Positions 1 through 7,690 of a stretch of DNA of 16,966 nt are shown here, one piece after another. The notes below the pieces were generated by a model. The model saw only the letters and a list, made by a program, of their open reading frames with translations, did not search any database and was not told the DNA's origin. Source of the stretch: JBCAWW01 sp039024315 (GTDB taxonomy: Bacteria > Bacteroidota > Bacteroidia > J057); contig JBCCQN010000179.1 in NCBI GenBank assembly GCA_039024315.1, positions 1-16,966 of the forward strand, given 5' to 3'. The position numbers and the translations under genes were made by a program. Position 1 is the first letter of the stretch. The number at the start of each line of letters is the position of its first letter.

Positions 1-1251
1 ACCTACCAGATTGTTGAGTTGGAAAGGGTCATTTTGATTGTCAAAAAACAACCATTCTCCAGACAGGTCTTTGGCATAAGTATATCGTTTGGTGATAATC
101 CCTCTAAACTCTCTACCTCCCACGGCACGTCTCCATTGGCCATAGGGTTGGATACAAGCGACTAGACTCGCCTCCCGTTCATCTTTTTTTGTGCCCAACA
201 AAATGTCTGTGATGTCTTCGCCATCTAAGCCTTGAGGAACCTCAATGCCCGACATACCTAAGAGCGTTGGAAATATATCAAGGGTATTGAACAAGAAATC
301 AGATCGCTGGCCTTGCTGACCAAATAAGGCTGGATACTTAAGCAAAAATGGCACTTGGGAGGACTCTGCGAGGATCTGCTGTTTCTTTCTTGAGCGATGA
401 CTATTGAGCATGTCACCATGGTCAGAGGTGAAAACAAAAATGGTATTGTCTTCTATACCGCTCTCACGAATGGCGTCTTGCAATTGCTTGAGGTAGGTGT
501 CAAGAGCGCTACAATGGGCATAATAACCTCTGAGAATTTCTTTGGTTTTTTCGGCTAAGTCAGGCGGTACATTTTCCCTTAGCTGTATATCAACTCCTGC
601 GTATAGATCTTGAAATTCCTGGGGGGCAGTTTGGTAGGGGGCATGCGGTGGTCCCCATGAAAGCATTAAATAAAAGGGCTGCTCTTGTTGAGCATGGCGC
701 TTGATATATTGGATGGCGTCCTGAGTTTGCGCTTCGGCATCATAGCCTTCCCATTTATGCTTTTGGTCATCATTTCCCCAATAGTAGGAATTGTTATAGT
801 TATGTGAGCATTCTAAAACTTTCCAATACTCATATCCTTGCCGCCGTTCCTTGGGGATAAATGCGGAACGTCCCTGCCCGTCGAGATGCCATTTTCCGAT
901 ATAAGCCGTTTGGTAACCTGCCTGTTTATATACTTCCGCAAGACTTTGATACTTCGCAGCAAGGTTTACATCATTCATAAACAAGCCGGTTTTCAAGGGA
1001 TATTTACCTGTCAATAACATCCCCCGATAAGGCGTACAAACTGGCATGGTGGCAATGGTATTGACAAAATTGATACTTTCATTTACCAACTGATCTATGT
1101 TAGGCGTTTTGACATCAGGATTGCCTGTATAGCCAAAAGCTTGAGCTCGCCATTGGTCGGCTAGAATGAATACTACATTAGGTTTTGTGTCTTTATGGCA
1201 GCTGCCTACGATAAAAGAGGCAATCAGTAGCAGTAAGGATATCCTTTTCAT
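1..1251 (-). CDS. Lipoprotein sulfatase, C-terminus beyond the window
   Basis: Type I formylglycine-dependent sulfatase that should hydrolyse a sulfate ester in the periplasm or at the cell surface. I translated 417 residues from ATG at 1251; the frame is open to the window edge, so the C-terminus is missing. Residues 1-18 form a lipoprotein signal peptide ending in the lipobox VGSC. The motif CTPYR (Cys72 to Arg76) matches the C-x-P-x-R sulfatase signature whose cysteine is converted to formylglycine. Other family marks are NVVFILADQWR near residue 25 (metal-binding Asp), GKWHLDG near 119, and TSDHGD in the second half (metal-binding Asp-His). It begins 21 nt after the stop of the membrane cytochrome gene, so it is probably the fourth gene of that operon. 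Its substrate (sulfated glycan, aryl or other ester) cannot be read from the sequence. An anaerobic or FGE-type maturation enzyme would have to be encoded elsewhere. Confidence 0.93.
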   Translation of the reverse strand, partial: MKRISLLLLIASFIVGSCHKDTKPNVVFILADQWRAQAFGYTGNPDVKTPNIDQLVNESINFVNTIATMPVCTPYRGMLLTGKYPLKTGLFMNDVNLAAKYQSLAEVYKQAGYQTAYIGKWHLDGQGRSAFIPKERRQGYEYWKVLECSHNYNNSYYWGNDDQKHKWEGYDAEAQTQDAIQYIKRHAQQEQPFYLMLSWGPPHAPYQTAPQEFQDLYAGVDIQLRENVPPDLAEKTKEILRGYYAHCSALDTYLKQLQDAIRESGIEDNTIFVFTSDHGDMLNSHRSRKKQQILAESSQVPFLLKYPALFGQQGQRSDFLFNTLDIFPTLLGMSGIEVPQGLDGEDITDILLGTKKDEREASLVACIQPYGQWRRAVGGREFRGIITKRYTYAKDLSGEWLFFDNQNDPFQLNNLVG

Positions 1252-1272
1252 ATCGGGTAGTTTTTTTCTGCG

Positions 1273-2739
1273 CTAATACATTTCACCTTCTGCATGCAAG
1301 ACCTCCGTATCCGGCATGAAATCTTGTAGCGCCTCGACCACATTGAGGCTTACTTCAGCTTGGTAGAGATATACTTTTTGCAGACTAGGGATTTTGAGGA
1401 GGTGGAGCACATTCGCATCATCAACAAAAGTCTCGGAGAGATTAAGGGTTTCTAGTTTTTCCAACTTAGAAAGATAGGTTAAATCATCCCCTTTGATGCA
1501 AGTTTTGTTGAGATAGAGATGCCGTAGCTCTGACATTTGGCTCAAGCTATAAAGTCCATCGTCGGTGATTTCGGAGGAAACCAGCGAGAGCTTAGAAAAG
1601 GCATCAGCAAAAGGCAAAAGTTCCACTAAAGTCGCATCCGTAATGCGAGCAGGAGGAAGTTGCATGGAAAGCGCAAAAAGCATGGAATCAGCTTCTGGGT
1701 CTAGCTCCACCGCAAAGCCAAGGGCTTCGACATGAGGGATGAGTTCCTCCGCTAGTTCGTCTCTTTCGGCCTTGCTGCGCAGAACGCTTCTCTGTCTCCG
1801 AGCGAGTCTGGGTAGATAAGCTTCTAAAGCCTCTTGTGCGCTATCTCTTGCCGTAAAATTTCCCACCAATTGCGCTGAACTACCCCCACTTTGCAACCAC
1901 CAATAGAGTATCTGTTTTTCGTTTGCTGTTAGTTGAGATTTGCCCTTTGGAGGCATATGGGCTTCATCCTTTAGCGGTAGAGAGATCCTTTGGTAGAGGG
2001 CACCTTCGGTGAACGATTGTCTCACGATCATAGAATCACCACTTTCTCCGCCCGCCATTAGCGCCTTCCAATTGCTCATTACTAGCTTGCCTTTGGCCTT
2101 TTGCTCGTTATGGCAACTCAAGCATTTGGCGTCAAAAACACTCATCACGATATCGTCAAAGACATTGAGTTCGGCTAGCGGCTTTTCTTCTACAGGAGCT
2201 ACAGGCTGTCCCCATTCAGGGATAAGTTCAGACAAATAATCCTCACCATGGGTGAGCGTGCCGCCTAGATGTCCGGTATAGATGACCAAGCCATTGGCGA
2301 GAATCAGACCCGCCATAAAGAGCCGCCGCCATTTGAAATAGTAGGCAAAGCCACAAAAATTGAGGCAAACCCCCAATATGATTCCGCCCCAAAGGTGAGA
2401 GCTTATGCGTTCACCGATGTAGGTGCCGGAATAGAAAAGACCATAGCCGACAATGACAGAGGCCGCAGCACTGAGGATGGCCATGCCCAACAACAAAGGC
2501 ATCAACCTTGGATCTAGTGTCCACTTTTTGAGGCGAGCCAATCCTTCCAATAGCAAGGCTACTACGACCAAGACAATCGGAAAATGCACCAAAAGGGGAT
2601 GAAGGCGACCCAGATTTACCCAAAGACTGCTCTCTGGATTTTCGGCCAAACCCAGAAAAGGTAATGCCAAAAATACCAAGCTCAATATCAATAAGGCGAC
2701 GGGTAGGATATCATCGGACCAAGCGGCTGTCTTTTTCAT
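1273..2739 (-). CDS. Membrane-bound planctomycete-type cytochrome c with DUF2231-like N-terminus and leucine-rich repeats
   Basis: A 488-residue inner-membrane protein with three parts. Residues 12-165 hold about five hydrophobic segments and the histidine-rich motif HPLLVHFPI (47-55), typical of DUF2231 membrane proteins. Residues 195-285 form a PSCyt1-type cytochrome domain with one haem-binding motif CLSCH (Cys206 to His210) and HMPPKGK (261-267), whose Met262 is the likely second axial ligand. Residues 375-470 are leucine-rich repeats (LSLVSSEITDDGLYSL, LRHLYLNKT, LETLNLSET), resembling the repeats often labelled ribonuclease-inhibitor-like. Membrane anchoring and a haem suggest electron transfer for the exported partners encoded upstream; this role is inferred. 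Its ATG lies inside the stop of the DUF1552 gene (ATGA, 2736-2739), which suggests translational coupling. A REP-like palindrome at 1774-1787 is translated as part of the linker before the repeats, around residue 320. Confidence 0.9.
   Translation of the reverse strand: MKKTAAWSDDILPVALLILSLVFLALPFLGLAENPESSLWVNLGRLHPLLVHFPIVLVVVALLLEGLARLKKWTLDPRLMPLLLGMAILSAAASVIVGYGLFYSGTYIGERISSHLWGGIILGVCLNFCGFAYYFKWRRLFMAGLILANGLVIYTGHLGGTLTHGEDYLSELIPEWGQPVAPVEEKPLAELNVFDDIVMSVFDAKCLSCHNEQKAKGKLVMSNWKALMAGGESGDSMIVRQSFTEGALYQRISLPLKDEAHMPPKGKSQLTANEKQILYWWLQSGGSSAQLVGNFTARDSAQEALEAYLPRLARRQRSVLRSKAERDELAEELIPHVEALGFAVELDPEADSMLFALSMQLPPARITDATLVELLPFADAFSKLSLVSSEITDDGLYSLSQMSELRHLYLNKTCIKGDDLTYLSKLEKLETLNLSETFVDDANVLHLLKIPSLQKVYLYQAEVSLNVVEALQDFMPDTEVLHAEGEMY
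1774..1787 (-). repeat. REP-like palindrome inside the membrane cytochrome gene
   Basis: GCTGCGCAGAACGC, a copy of the dispersed 14-mer described in the findings. It extends to a 17-nt exact match (GCTGCGCAGAACGCTTC) with the copy inside the glycerate kinase gene at 7391. It lies in the charged linker that encodes RSVLRSKAER, between the cytochrome domain and the leucine-rich repeats, and does not break the frame. Confidence 0.6.
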
Positions 2740-4118
2740 GCTAAGATCTCCCCCAATTCGCGTGTACTATCAGCAAAACTTTCCATCTCCACTCCCATTG
2801 TCCGACCCATAGTAAGATAAAGATTGGCCAGTGGTGTGTTTTCCTCAAAGAGTAGGTTTTGGCCCGTTTTGAGACAACCGCCTCCGCCTCCGGCTAGCAT
2901 GATGGGCAGGTTGAAGGGAGAGTGTCGATTACCATCACTGAGACCAGAACCAAAGAGAACCATGGAGTTGTCCAAGAGGGTGCCGTTAGCCTCAGGGATG
3001 GACTTGAGTTTTTGCAGGAAGTAGGCAATCTGCTCGATATGCCAATGGTTGATCTTTTCGTACTGAGTCATGCGCCGCACATCATTTTGGTGATGCGACA
3101 AGGAGTGGAAATTGGCGCGGACTCCCTCTAAAAAGGAAAAATTGCGTCCACTGACTGAATTTCCAAACATAAAAGTCCCTACCCGGCTGGCATCACTCCA
3201 AAAAGCCAAGGCCATGATGTCGAGCATCAGTCTGACTTTTTCGGTAATATCAATCCCTGCGGTGATATCCACATACTCATCAATACGAATGTCCAAATGC
3301 GTTAATTCTTTTTTGATGCTAGGACTAATGCCCGCTTTGAAATCCTCCAGCTGATCCTGGTTCTCCAAGCGCATCTCAATCGAGCGAATCGATTCTAGAT
3401 ATTCCGCCAATTTGTTTTGATCAGCGATGCCAAGATTACGTTGCAAAGATTTAGCGTCTTCACTGACTACATCCAAGATGCTCTGCTTATATGGGTTTTC
3501 GGCTTTGGCATCCCTGCGGGGAACGATCGTCCGAAACATGCGATCAAAAGCGAAACGCGCTTCGATTTCCTTGGCGCATGGCGTAGTGGGCGTTTTCCAG
3601 GAGATCGAAGAACCATATAAGCGGGTAAAGCCAACATTGGCATCAACCCCGCTGCTGATACGATCTATCCCATAAACCAAAGAGGGAAAAATGGTCTCCT
3701 TGGCAGTCTTTTGAGCGATCAACTGATCAATAGATACCCCGCCGCTGTTAACATTTGCGCCGATGGTCCGAGTGATCTCCATGGAGGTCAGGAAGTTGGC
3801 CGTCTTGGTATAATGCCCATCTACGGTGGAGATAGAGTGCTTATTCATCAACTGCTGCAAGACCAAGATATCCTTTTCAAAGCCTTTGAGGGGAGATAGA
3901 ATAGGCGATAAGGCGAAGTCGCTACCTAGCTTTTCCGGTGCCCACTTTCCCGGACAAACCCCATTGGGCGCAAACATAAAGGCGGCTCGCTTGGGGGGCT
4001 CACCAAAAGAACTCGCCCGTAATATAGAAGGATTCATCGCCTCCAAAAGCGGCAAAGCAATACAGGCCCCCATGCCTTTGAGCATGCGTCTACGAGATAT
4101 GTGCCAGGATTTTTTCAT
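2736..4118 (-). CDS. DUF1552 family protein, Tat-exported
   Basis: A 460-residue protein of the DUF1552 family, which is common in Planctomycetes, Myxococcota and Bacteroidota and has no established biochemical function. The N-terminus carries a twin-arginine signal (SRRRMLK, residues 8-14, then a hydrophobic stretch ending LPLLEAM), so it is probably exported folded and may bind a cofactor or metal. Family segments are visible along its length: FAPNGVCPGKWAPE (49-62), LSPILSPLKGFEKDILVL (70-87), GGVSIDQ (126-132), FPSLVYG (144-150) and, near the C-terminus, NSMVLFGSGLSDGNRHSPFNLPIMLAGGGGG (384-414 in total). Length matches the family. It starts 11 nt after the DUF1592 gene and overlaps the next gene by 4 nt. 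DUF1552 and DUF1592 genes are regularly paired, so the two proteins probably act together. What they act on is unknown. Confidence 0.93.
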   Translation of the reverse strand: MKKSWHISRRRMLKGMGACIALPLLEAMNPSILRASSFGEPPKRAAFMFAPNGVCPGKWAPEKLGSDFALSPILSPLKGFEKDILVLQQLMNKHSISTVDGHYTKTANFLTSMEITRTIGANVNSGGVSIDQLIAQKTAKETIFPSLVYGIDRISSGVDANVGFTRLYGSSISWKTPTTPCAKEIEARFAFDRMFRTIVPRRDAKAENPYKQSILDVVSEDAKSLQRNLGIADQNKLAEYLESIRSIEMRLENQDQLEDFKAGISPSIKKELTHLDIRIDEYVDITAGIDITEKVRLMLDIMALAFWSDASRVGTFMFGNSVSGRNFSFLEGVRANFHSLSHHQNDVRRMTQYEKINHWHIEQIAYFLQKLKSIPEANGTLLDNSMVLFGSGLSDGNRHSPFNLPIMLAGGGGGCLKTGQNLLFEENTPLANLYLTMGRTMGVEMESFADSTRELGEILA

Positions 4119-4129
4119 GATGAATTAGT

Positions 4130-6094
4130 TTAGCTTTGGATATCGGCATTGTCGCTTTTTTTGTAGCGGAAGGGATAGCTATTTACCAGCGTGATGATGA
4201 AGGCGGTAGTATTAAAATCTGTATCAATTAGGGACTGCTGTAGCTCTTTGATCGTAGGACTGTCCTTAAAGCCAAGTGAACGCCCTAGGGCGTAAGAGAG
4301 CATCTTCTTGCTGAAATTACGGGCAAAAAGCTCCTTTTTCGTCAGTAGTATCTGTTTGAGCTCGCTTGGTCCAGCAAAACTTTCTCCCGACTTGAGCACA
4401 CCCGCAGGGTCGATGGAAAGTTCTCCGTAGCTTTCTCGCCAACGGCCGAGGCCGTCAAAATTTTCTAGCCCTAGACCAATGGGGTCCATGGCGTTATGGC
4501 AGCTGCTACAAGCCGGATCGGCACGGTGCTTTTCCAGCATCACTCGCAAAGTTTGAGGACCTGCGGCAGTATCATGGCTGGCTTCTAGTTCTGGTACATT
4601 GGGAGGAGGCGGTGGGGCAGGAGTGCCCAATACTTGTTCTAAGACCCATTTCCCACGCAATACCGGACTGGTTCGAGTGGGTAAGGAGGTGGCTGTCAAT
4701 ACCCCGGCCATGCCGAGTAGACCGCCGCGTTCGCCGGAGGCGAAGCTCACTTTTTGCATCTCTGATCCTTTGATGTCTGCAATCCCATAATGTTCCGCCA
4801 AAGCTTCATTGATAAAGCTAAAATCGCTGTCTATCAGCTCCAATAAATTCTGACTTTCGAGCATGACATAATTGAAGTAGCTCTCCACTTCTGCCAGCAT
4901 CAAATCTCTTAGGATAGGGGAGTAGCTCGGATATATTTCCGGATCGAGTTGGAAGGCTGGATCAGTCAGTTTGCGTAATTCTAGCCATTGGATGGCAAAT
5001 TGAGCTCCCATGCGCTTGGCCTTGGGATCTTTGAGCATCCGCTTGACTTCTCTTTCGAGGACTGCAGGATCATGTAGATTTTCGCGGTAGGCCGCATTGA
5101 GTAAGCGTTCATCAGGGATGCTCGACCACAAAAAGAAGGATAGCCGCGAGGCCAATTCAAAGCCACTAATCTCATAAGGGAGTTCGATCTCAGGATCTGC
5201 TTCCTGACGATAGAGAAAGTGATGAGATACTAGGATCAGTTTGAGGGTTTCCTTGATAGCCAGATCATAAGGCTGCTCTTGCTCCTTAGCATCTAAGTAA
5301 ACCTTCTTAAAAAAATCCCCTAGCATCTGTTTCTCTTCTGCTCGCAAAAACCTCCGATAAGCTCTCGTCGCGAAAGCCTCCAGCACTTTGTCTGCTTGCT
5401 TACTGGGCGCTTGCCACGAAATATCTTCTTCATGCCAGAACTCATGCCACCAGTTCTTAAGGCTTTGCCCAAAACTGTTTTCATAGACAGGCACCATAGC
5501 CCGCCAAGCACTATCCTGAGCATAAAGCTGTTCAACGGCAAGGTCTGCGGTTTCAAAATAGCGCTCTAGCAAGAGAGGTGAGAGGTAAAGAATACGCGCC
5601 TGATTATCAAAACCCGCCCCTCCCGAAGGATCAGCTGGGAAGATGGAGTCGGTATTTACATCCACTCCGAGCAAATCAATCAGCGTATAGCGGTATTCTT
5701 GATTATTGAGGCGACGCGGCGAAATGATACCGGGATCTTTTTCGGCTAGGGCAGTCTCGAGATAGTTGTTGATATAGTGGGTGAGCGTATCAATCTCCCC
5801 TTGGCTCATCGGCGGCCGGATTTCTGGGGGCATGCTCCCTTCGTTGACCACATCGATGACCTTACTAAAGAGCTCCCCATCCCTTACGATGCTGATAATG
5901 AAGTCATAGCGTTCGAGATTGATGCCGCCTTTTTTGTCTTCTCCATTGTGGCAAGAAGTACAATGTTGACGCAGGATGGGCCGGACCGTTTGCCAGTAGT
6001 GAGCTTGGCGTGGGTCTTCTTTTTGCGCGAGTAGCGACGGACTGAAGGCGAGCAATGCACCTAACAGCAATACGGATTGCAGTAGGCCGGGCAT
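4130..6094 (-). CDS. DUF1592/DUF1588-family exported protein with two haem c motifs
   Basis: A 654-residue exported protein with the complete PSCyt/PSD series. A Sec signal peptide (1-23, LLAQ) is followed by a PSCyt1-like cytochrome segment with CTSCH (Cys45 to His49) and SMPPE (87-91), whose methionine could ligate the haem. Next come DUF1587 (about 126-190, RRLNNQEYRYTLIDLLGVD), DUF1595 (about 233-298, ATRAYRRFLRAEE), DUF1592 (about 307-437, SRLSFFLWSSIPDERLL), DUF1588 (about 448-555, RGGLLGMAGVLTATSLPTRTSPVLRGKWVLEQ plus a second haem motif CSSCH, Cys529 to His533) and DUF1585 (about 575-648). The family is widespread but uncharacterised; two c-type haems point to a periplasmic redox role. 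This is the first gene of the cassette that runs to the sulfatase, and its spacer is rich in repeats. ATG at 6094 is supported by the signal peptide directly behind it. Confidence 0.94.
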   Translation of the reverse strand: MPGLLQSVLLLGALLAFSPSLLAQKEDPRQAHYWQTVRPILRQHCTSCHNGEDKKGGINLERYDFIISIVRDGELFSKVIDVVNEGSMPPEIRPPMSQGEIDTLTHYINNYLETALAEKDPGIISPRRLNNQEYRYTLIDLLGVDVNTDSIFPADPSGGAGFDNQARILYLSPLLLERYFETADLAVEQLYAQDSAWRAMVPVYENSFGQSLKNWWHEFWHEEDISWQAPSKQADKVLEAFATRAYRRFLRAEEKQMLGDFFKKVYLDAKEQEQPYDLAIKETLKLILVSHHFLYRQEADPEIELPYEISGFELASRLSFFLWSSIPDERLLNAAYRENLHDPAVLEREVKRMLKDPKAKRMGAQFAIQWLELRKLTDPAFQLDPEIYPSYSPILRDLMLAEVESYFNYVMLESQNLLELIDSDFSFINEALAEHYGIADIKGSEMQKVSFASGERGGLLGMAGVLTATSLPTRTSPVLRGKWVLEQVLGTPAPPPPPNVPELEASHDTAAGPQTLRVMLEKHRADPACSSCHNAMDPIGLGLENFDGLGRWRESYGELSIDPAGVLKSGESFAGPSELKQILLTKKELFARNFSKKMLSYALGRSLGFKDSPTIKELQQSLIDTDFNTTAFIITLVNSYPFRYKKSDNADIQS

Positions 6095-6178
6095 GAAGTA
6101 TCGTTTACTTCAAAATACAGATTTTTTACCTAAGGGAGAAGGTGGAAGTAGCGCTTTTGGGAACGCTTGGGGGATTAG

Positions 6179-6227
6179 TTGATTGGTTGAATTCTTGCTT
6201 ACTCGATTCAACAATTCAATAAATCAA
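6179..6227. repeat. Imperfect inverted repeat (TTGAATTGTTGA type)
   Basis: Arms at 6179-6197 and 6209-6227 match at 16 of 19 positions around an 11-nt loop. The right arm contains TCAACAATTCAA, the complement of TTGAATTGTTGA found again in the spacer at 10712-10723. It lies upstream of the DUF1592 gene in a 280-nt spacer without any convincing gene. Confidence 0.6.
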
Positions 6228-6240
6228 GCATTTATTCCCT

Positions 6241-6254
6241 GCTTCGTAGAACGC
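6241..6254 (+). repeat. REP-like palindrome
   Basis: GCTTCGTAGAACGC, a copy of the dispersed element. It lies between the TTGAATTGTTGA inverted repeat and the ACACAGAG inverted repeat in the spacer 6095-6374. A more degenerate relative (GCGCTTTTGGGAACGCTT) may lie at 6151-6168. Confidence 0.6.
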
Positions 6255-6268
6255 CCCCTTTTAAGTTC

Positions 6269-6341
6269 GAACACAGAGACACGGAGGCACAGAGGGGAAA
6301 CTTGAGAGTCAAATTCTCTGTTTCTCTGTGCCTCTGTGTTC
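6269..6341. repeat. ACACAGAG-type inverted repeat
   Basis: Two 26-nt arms (6269-6294 and 6316-6341) are complementary at 22 of 26 positions around a 21-nt loop. They are built from GAACACAGAG and GGCACAGAG units. The arms are purine-rich on one side and lack a U-rich tail, so this looks like a repeat element, not a terminator. It separates the end of the glycerate kinase gene from the start of the DUF1592 gene. Confidence 0.75.
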
Positions 6342-6360
6342 CATCATAAAATAATCCTCT

Positions 6361-6376
6361 GCTTCGCAGAACGCTT
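6361..6376 (+). repeat. REP-like palindrome overlapping the glycerate kinase stop
   Basis: GCTTCGCAGAACGCTT matches the 16-nt consensus of the dispersed element. Its last two bases are part of the TAA stop (6375-6377) of the glycerate kinase gene, so the element sits directly at the 3' end of that message and could protect or destabilise it. Confidence 0.7.
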
Positions 6377-7487
6377 ATCTCAATTCCATCGCTTGAAACG
6401 CCAGCTCTTCTAGGATTCGCTCCGTATTCTGCATGGCGTCTTTTAGGTCCTTTGCCTGATCCATGACCGCAAATACGCGCTCCACCCCATTAGCCGCCAA
6501 GGCTTGAGCATTAAGATCATGCTGACCCACAAAGAGCCAGAGTGGTTTTTGGTGCTTTTGGCAGAGTTGGCTAAGGCCATTGATGACCTTGCCGGAAAGC
6601 GTTTGGTTGTCGAGTTTGCCTTCGCCGCTGATGACTAAATCCGCCTCTTTGACTTTTTCTTCCATCTTGGCTAGAGCTAGGATGGTATCTATGCCGGACT
6701 GGATTTTTGCCTCCAGCAAAGCATGTAAGCCTGCTGCTATGCCACCGGCTGCGCCTCCTCCTGGAATTTGAGCAATTTCTTTTTGAGCATGCTGGGAGAG
6801 AACTTTGGCAAGACGCTCCATGCCAGCTTCTAAATGGGCCAGAGCTACTTCATTGGCCCCTTTTTGAGGACCATAAACATAGGTGGCTCCATTCGGTCCT
6901 AGCAGGGGATTTTGCACGTCGCAAAGGCAGAAAAACTTTATGCCTTGCCCTTCGAAATCAGGACTAGGCTTAATGCTTGCGATTTGTCCAAGCGTCTCGC
7001 CTCGAGGGACGACTGGCTGGCCATTTTGATCATAAAACTCAAACCCTAGTGCTTGGGCGATGCCCATACCCGCATCATTGGTCGCGCTGCCTCCCAAAAA
7101 CAGATAGATTCGCTTGGCGCCTTTATTGATCGCATCTCTAATGAGTTGTCCGGTGCCAAAAGTACTGGTTTTGAGCGCATTGCGCTCTGATTCTTTGAGC
7201 AAAACCAAGCCTGAGGCTTCGGCCATTTCGATGTAGGCGTCCTGCCCTGCGAGGAGATATTTGGCTTCGACTGCTCTGCCAAGTGGCCCCTGAACTTTAC
7301 AAATTATAGTTTCAGATTTAAGGATTTGAGCGATGATCGCCAGTGAGCCTTCTCCGCCATCGGCTAGGATTTGGATGTGGGTCTGGGCCTGCTGCGCAGA
7401 ACGCTTCATTCCCCTCGCAATGGCTTCCCCTACCGCCTCGGCGGAGAGGGAACCTTTAAATTTGTCTGGGGCAATGAGGATTTTCAT
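6375..7487 (-). CDS. glxK: Glycerate 2-kinase (GlxK/GarK family)
   Basis: Cytosolic kinase that phosphorylates D-glycerate with ATP, giving 2-phosphoglycerate in the GlxK/GarK family, which feeds lower glycolysis. The 370 residues match the family length, and the characteristic blocks are all present: APDKFKGSLSA (6-16), LADGGEGS (41-48), LGGSATNDAGMG (131-142), CDVQNPLLGPNGATYVYGPQKGA (189-211 in total) and SGEGKLDNQTLSGKV (287-301). It is the last gene of the receptor, hydrolase, symporter and kinase series, separated from the symporter by 203 nt that carry a large hairpin. Its presence beside a mannosylglycerate-hydrolase-like enzyme is the main clue that glycerate is a product of this locus. 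A REP-like element at 7391-7404 is translated within residues 28-33 (KRSAQQ), in a tolerant region between two motifs. The gene symbol reflects the family; garK would be equally valid. Confidence 0.95.
   Translation of the reverse strand: MKILIAPDKFKGSLSAEAVGEAIARGMKRSAQQAQTHIQILADGGEGSLAIIAQILKSETIICKVQGPLGRAVEAKYLLAGQDAYIEMAEASGLVLLKESERNALKTSTFGTGQLIRDAINKGAKRIYLFLGGSATNDAGMGIAQALGFEFYDQNGQPVVPRGETLGQIASIKPSPDFEGQGIKFFCLCDVQNPLLGPNGATYVYGPQKGANEVALAHLEAGMERLAKVLSQHAQKEIAQIPGGGAAGGIAAGLHALLEAKIQSGIDTILALAKMEEKVKEADLVISGEGKLDNQTLSGKVINGLSQLCQKHQKPLWLFVGQHDLNAQALAANGVERVFAVMDQAKDLKDAMQNTERILEELAFQAMELR
7391..7404 (+). repeat. REP-like palindrome inside the glycerate kinase gene
   Basis: GCTGCGCAGAACGC within codons 28-33. 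With the following bases it matches the copy at 1774 exactly over 17 nt. The reading frame is kept. Confidence 0.6.
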
Positions 7488-7532
7488 ATAGCTGGCAGAT
7501 GTGATTGCTGGTTCACAGAACAGATATTGTGG

Positions 7533-7598
7533 GCGGCGTATGCAATAGGCCGCTACGGATTGCCCATTTTACTGGTAGCGGCCTATTGCATAGGCCGC
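7533..7598. repeat. Nested palindrome, 23-nt inverted repeat
   Basis: Arms at 7533-7555 and 7576-7598 are complementary at 22 of 23 positions around a 20-nt loop. Each arm is also a small hairpin on its own: the right arm reads GCGGCCTAT, a 3-nt turn, then ATAGGCCGC (9-bp perfect stem); the left arm is the same with one mismatch. No U-rich tract follows on the minus strand. It lies between the symporter stop and the glycerate kinase start, beside a REP-like element at 7608. It resembles a REP doublet and could act as an mRNA stability or attenuation structure inside the operon. Confidence 0.85.
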
Positions 7599-7607
7599 AA
7601 GAGCTAA

Positions 7608-7621
7608 GCGTTCTACGAAGT
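7608..7621 (-). repeat. REP-like palindrome
   Basis: GCGTTCTACGAAGT, a near match to the dispersed element, ten bases from the end of the nested palindrome in the symporter to glycerate kinase spacer. Confidence 0.6.
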
Positions 7622-7690
7622 AGTAATCCCTAAAAAGGTACGAACCTACAAAGGTCCTTCGACTGCGCTTAGGAAGACAAATGGGTGATT

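Noticed and set aside
3826..4128. A 100-codon open frame on the plus strand over the start of the DUF1552 gene
   Set aside because: It is antisense to the conserved Tat signal and N-terminal DUF1552 motifs and has no supporting signal of its own.
4724..4743. GCGTTCGCCGGAGGCGAAGC as a further REP-like copy inside the DUF1592 gene
   Set aside because: It encodes the conserved DUF1588 segment FASGERGG, so protein constraint explains the word, and its centre differs from the consensus.
7533..7598. The large hairpin as a Rho-independent terminator of the symporter transcript
   Set aside because: No U-rich tract follows on the minus strand, and the arms are nested palindromes, so a REP-like or regulatory structure fits better.
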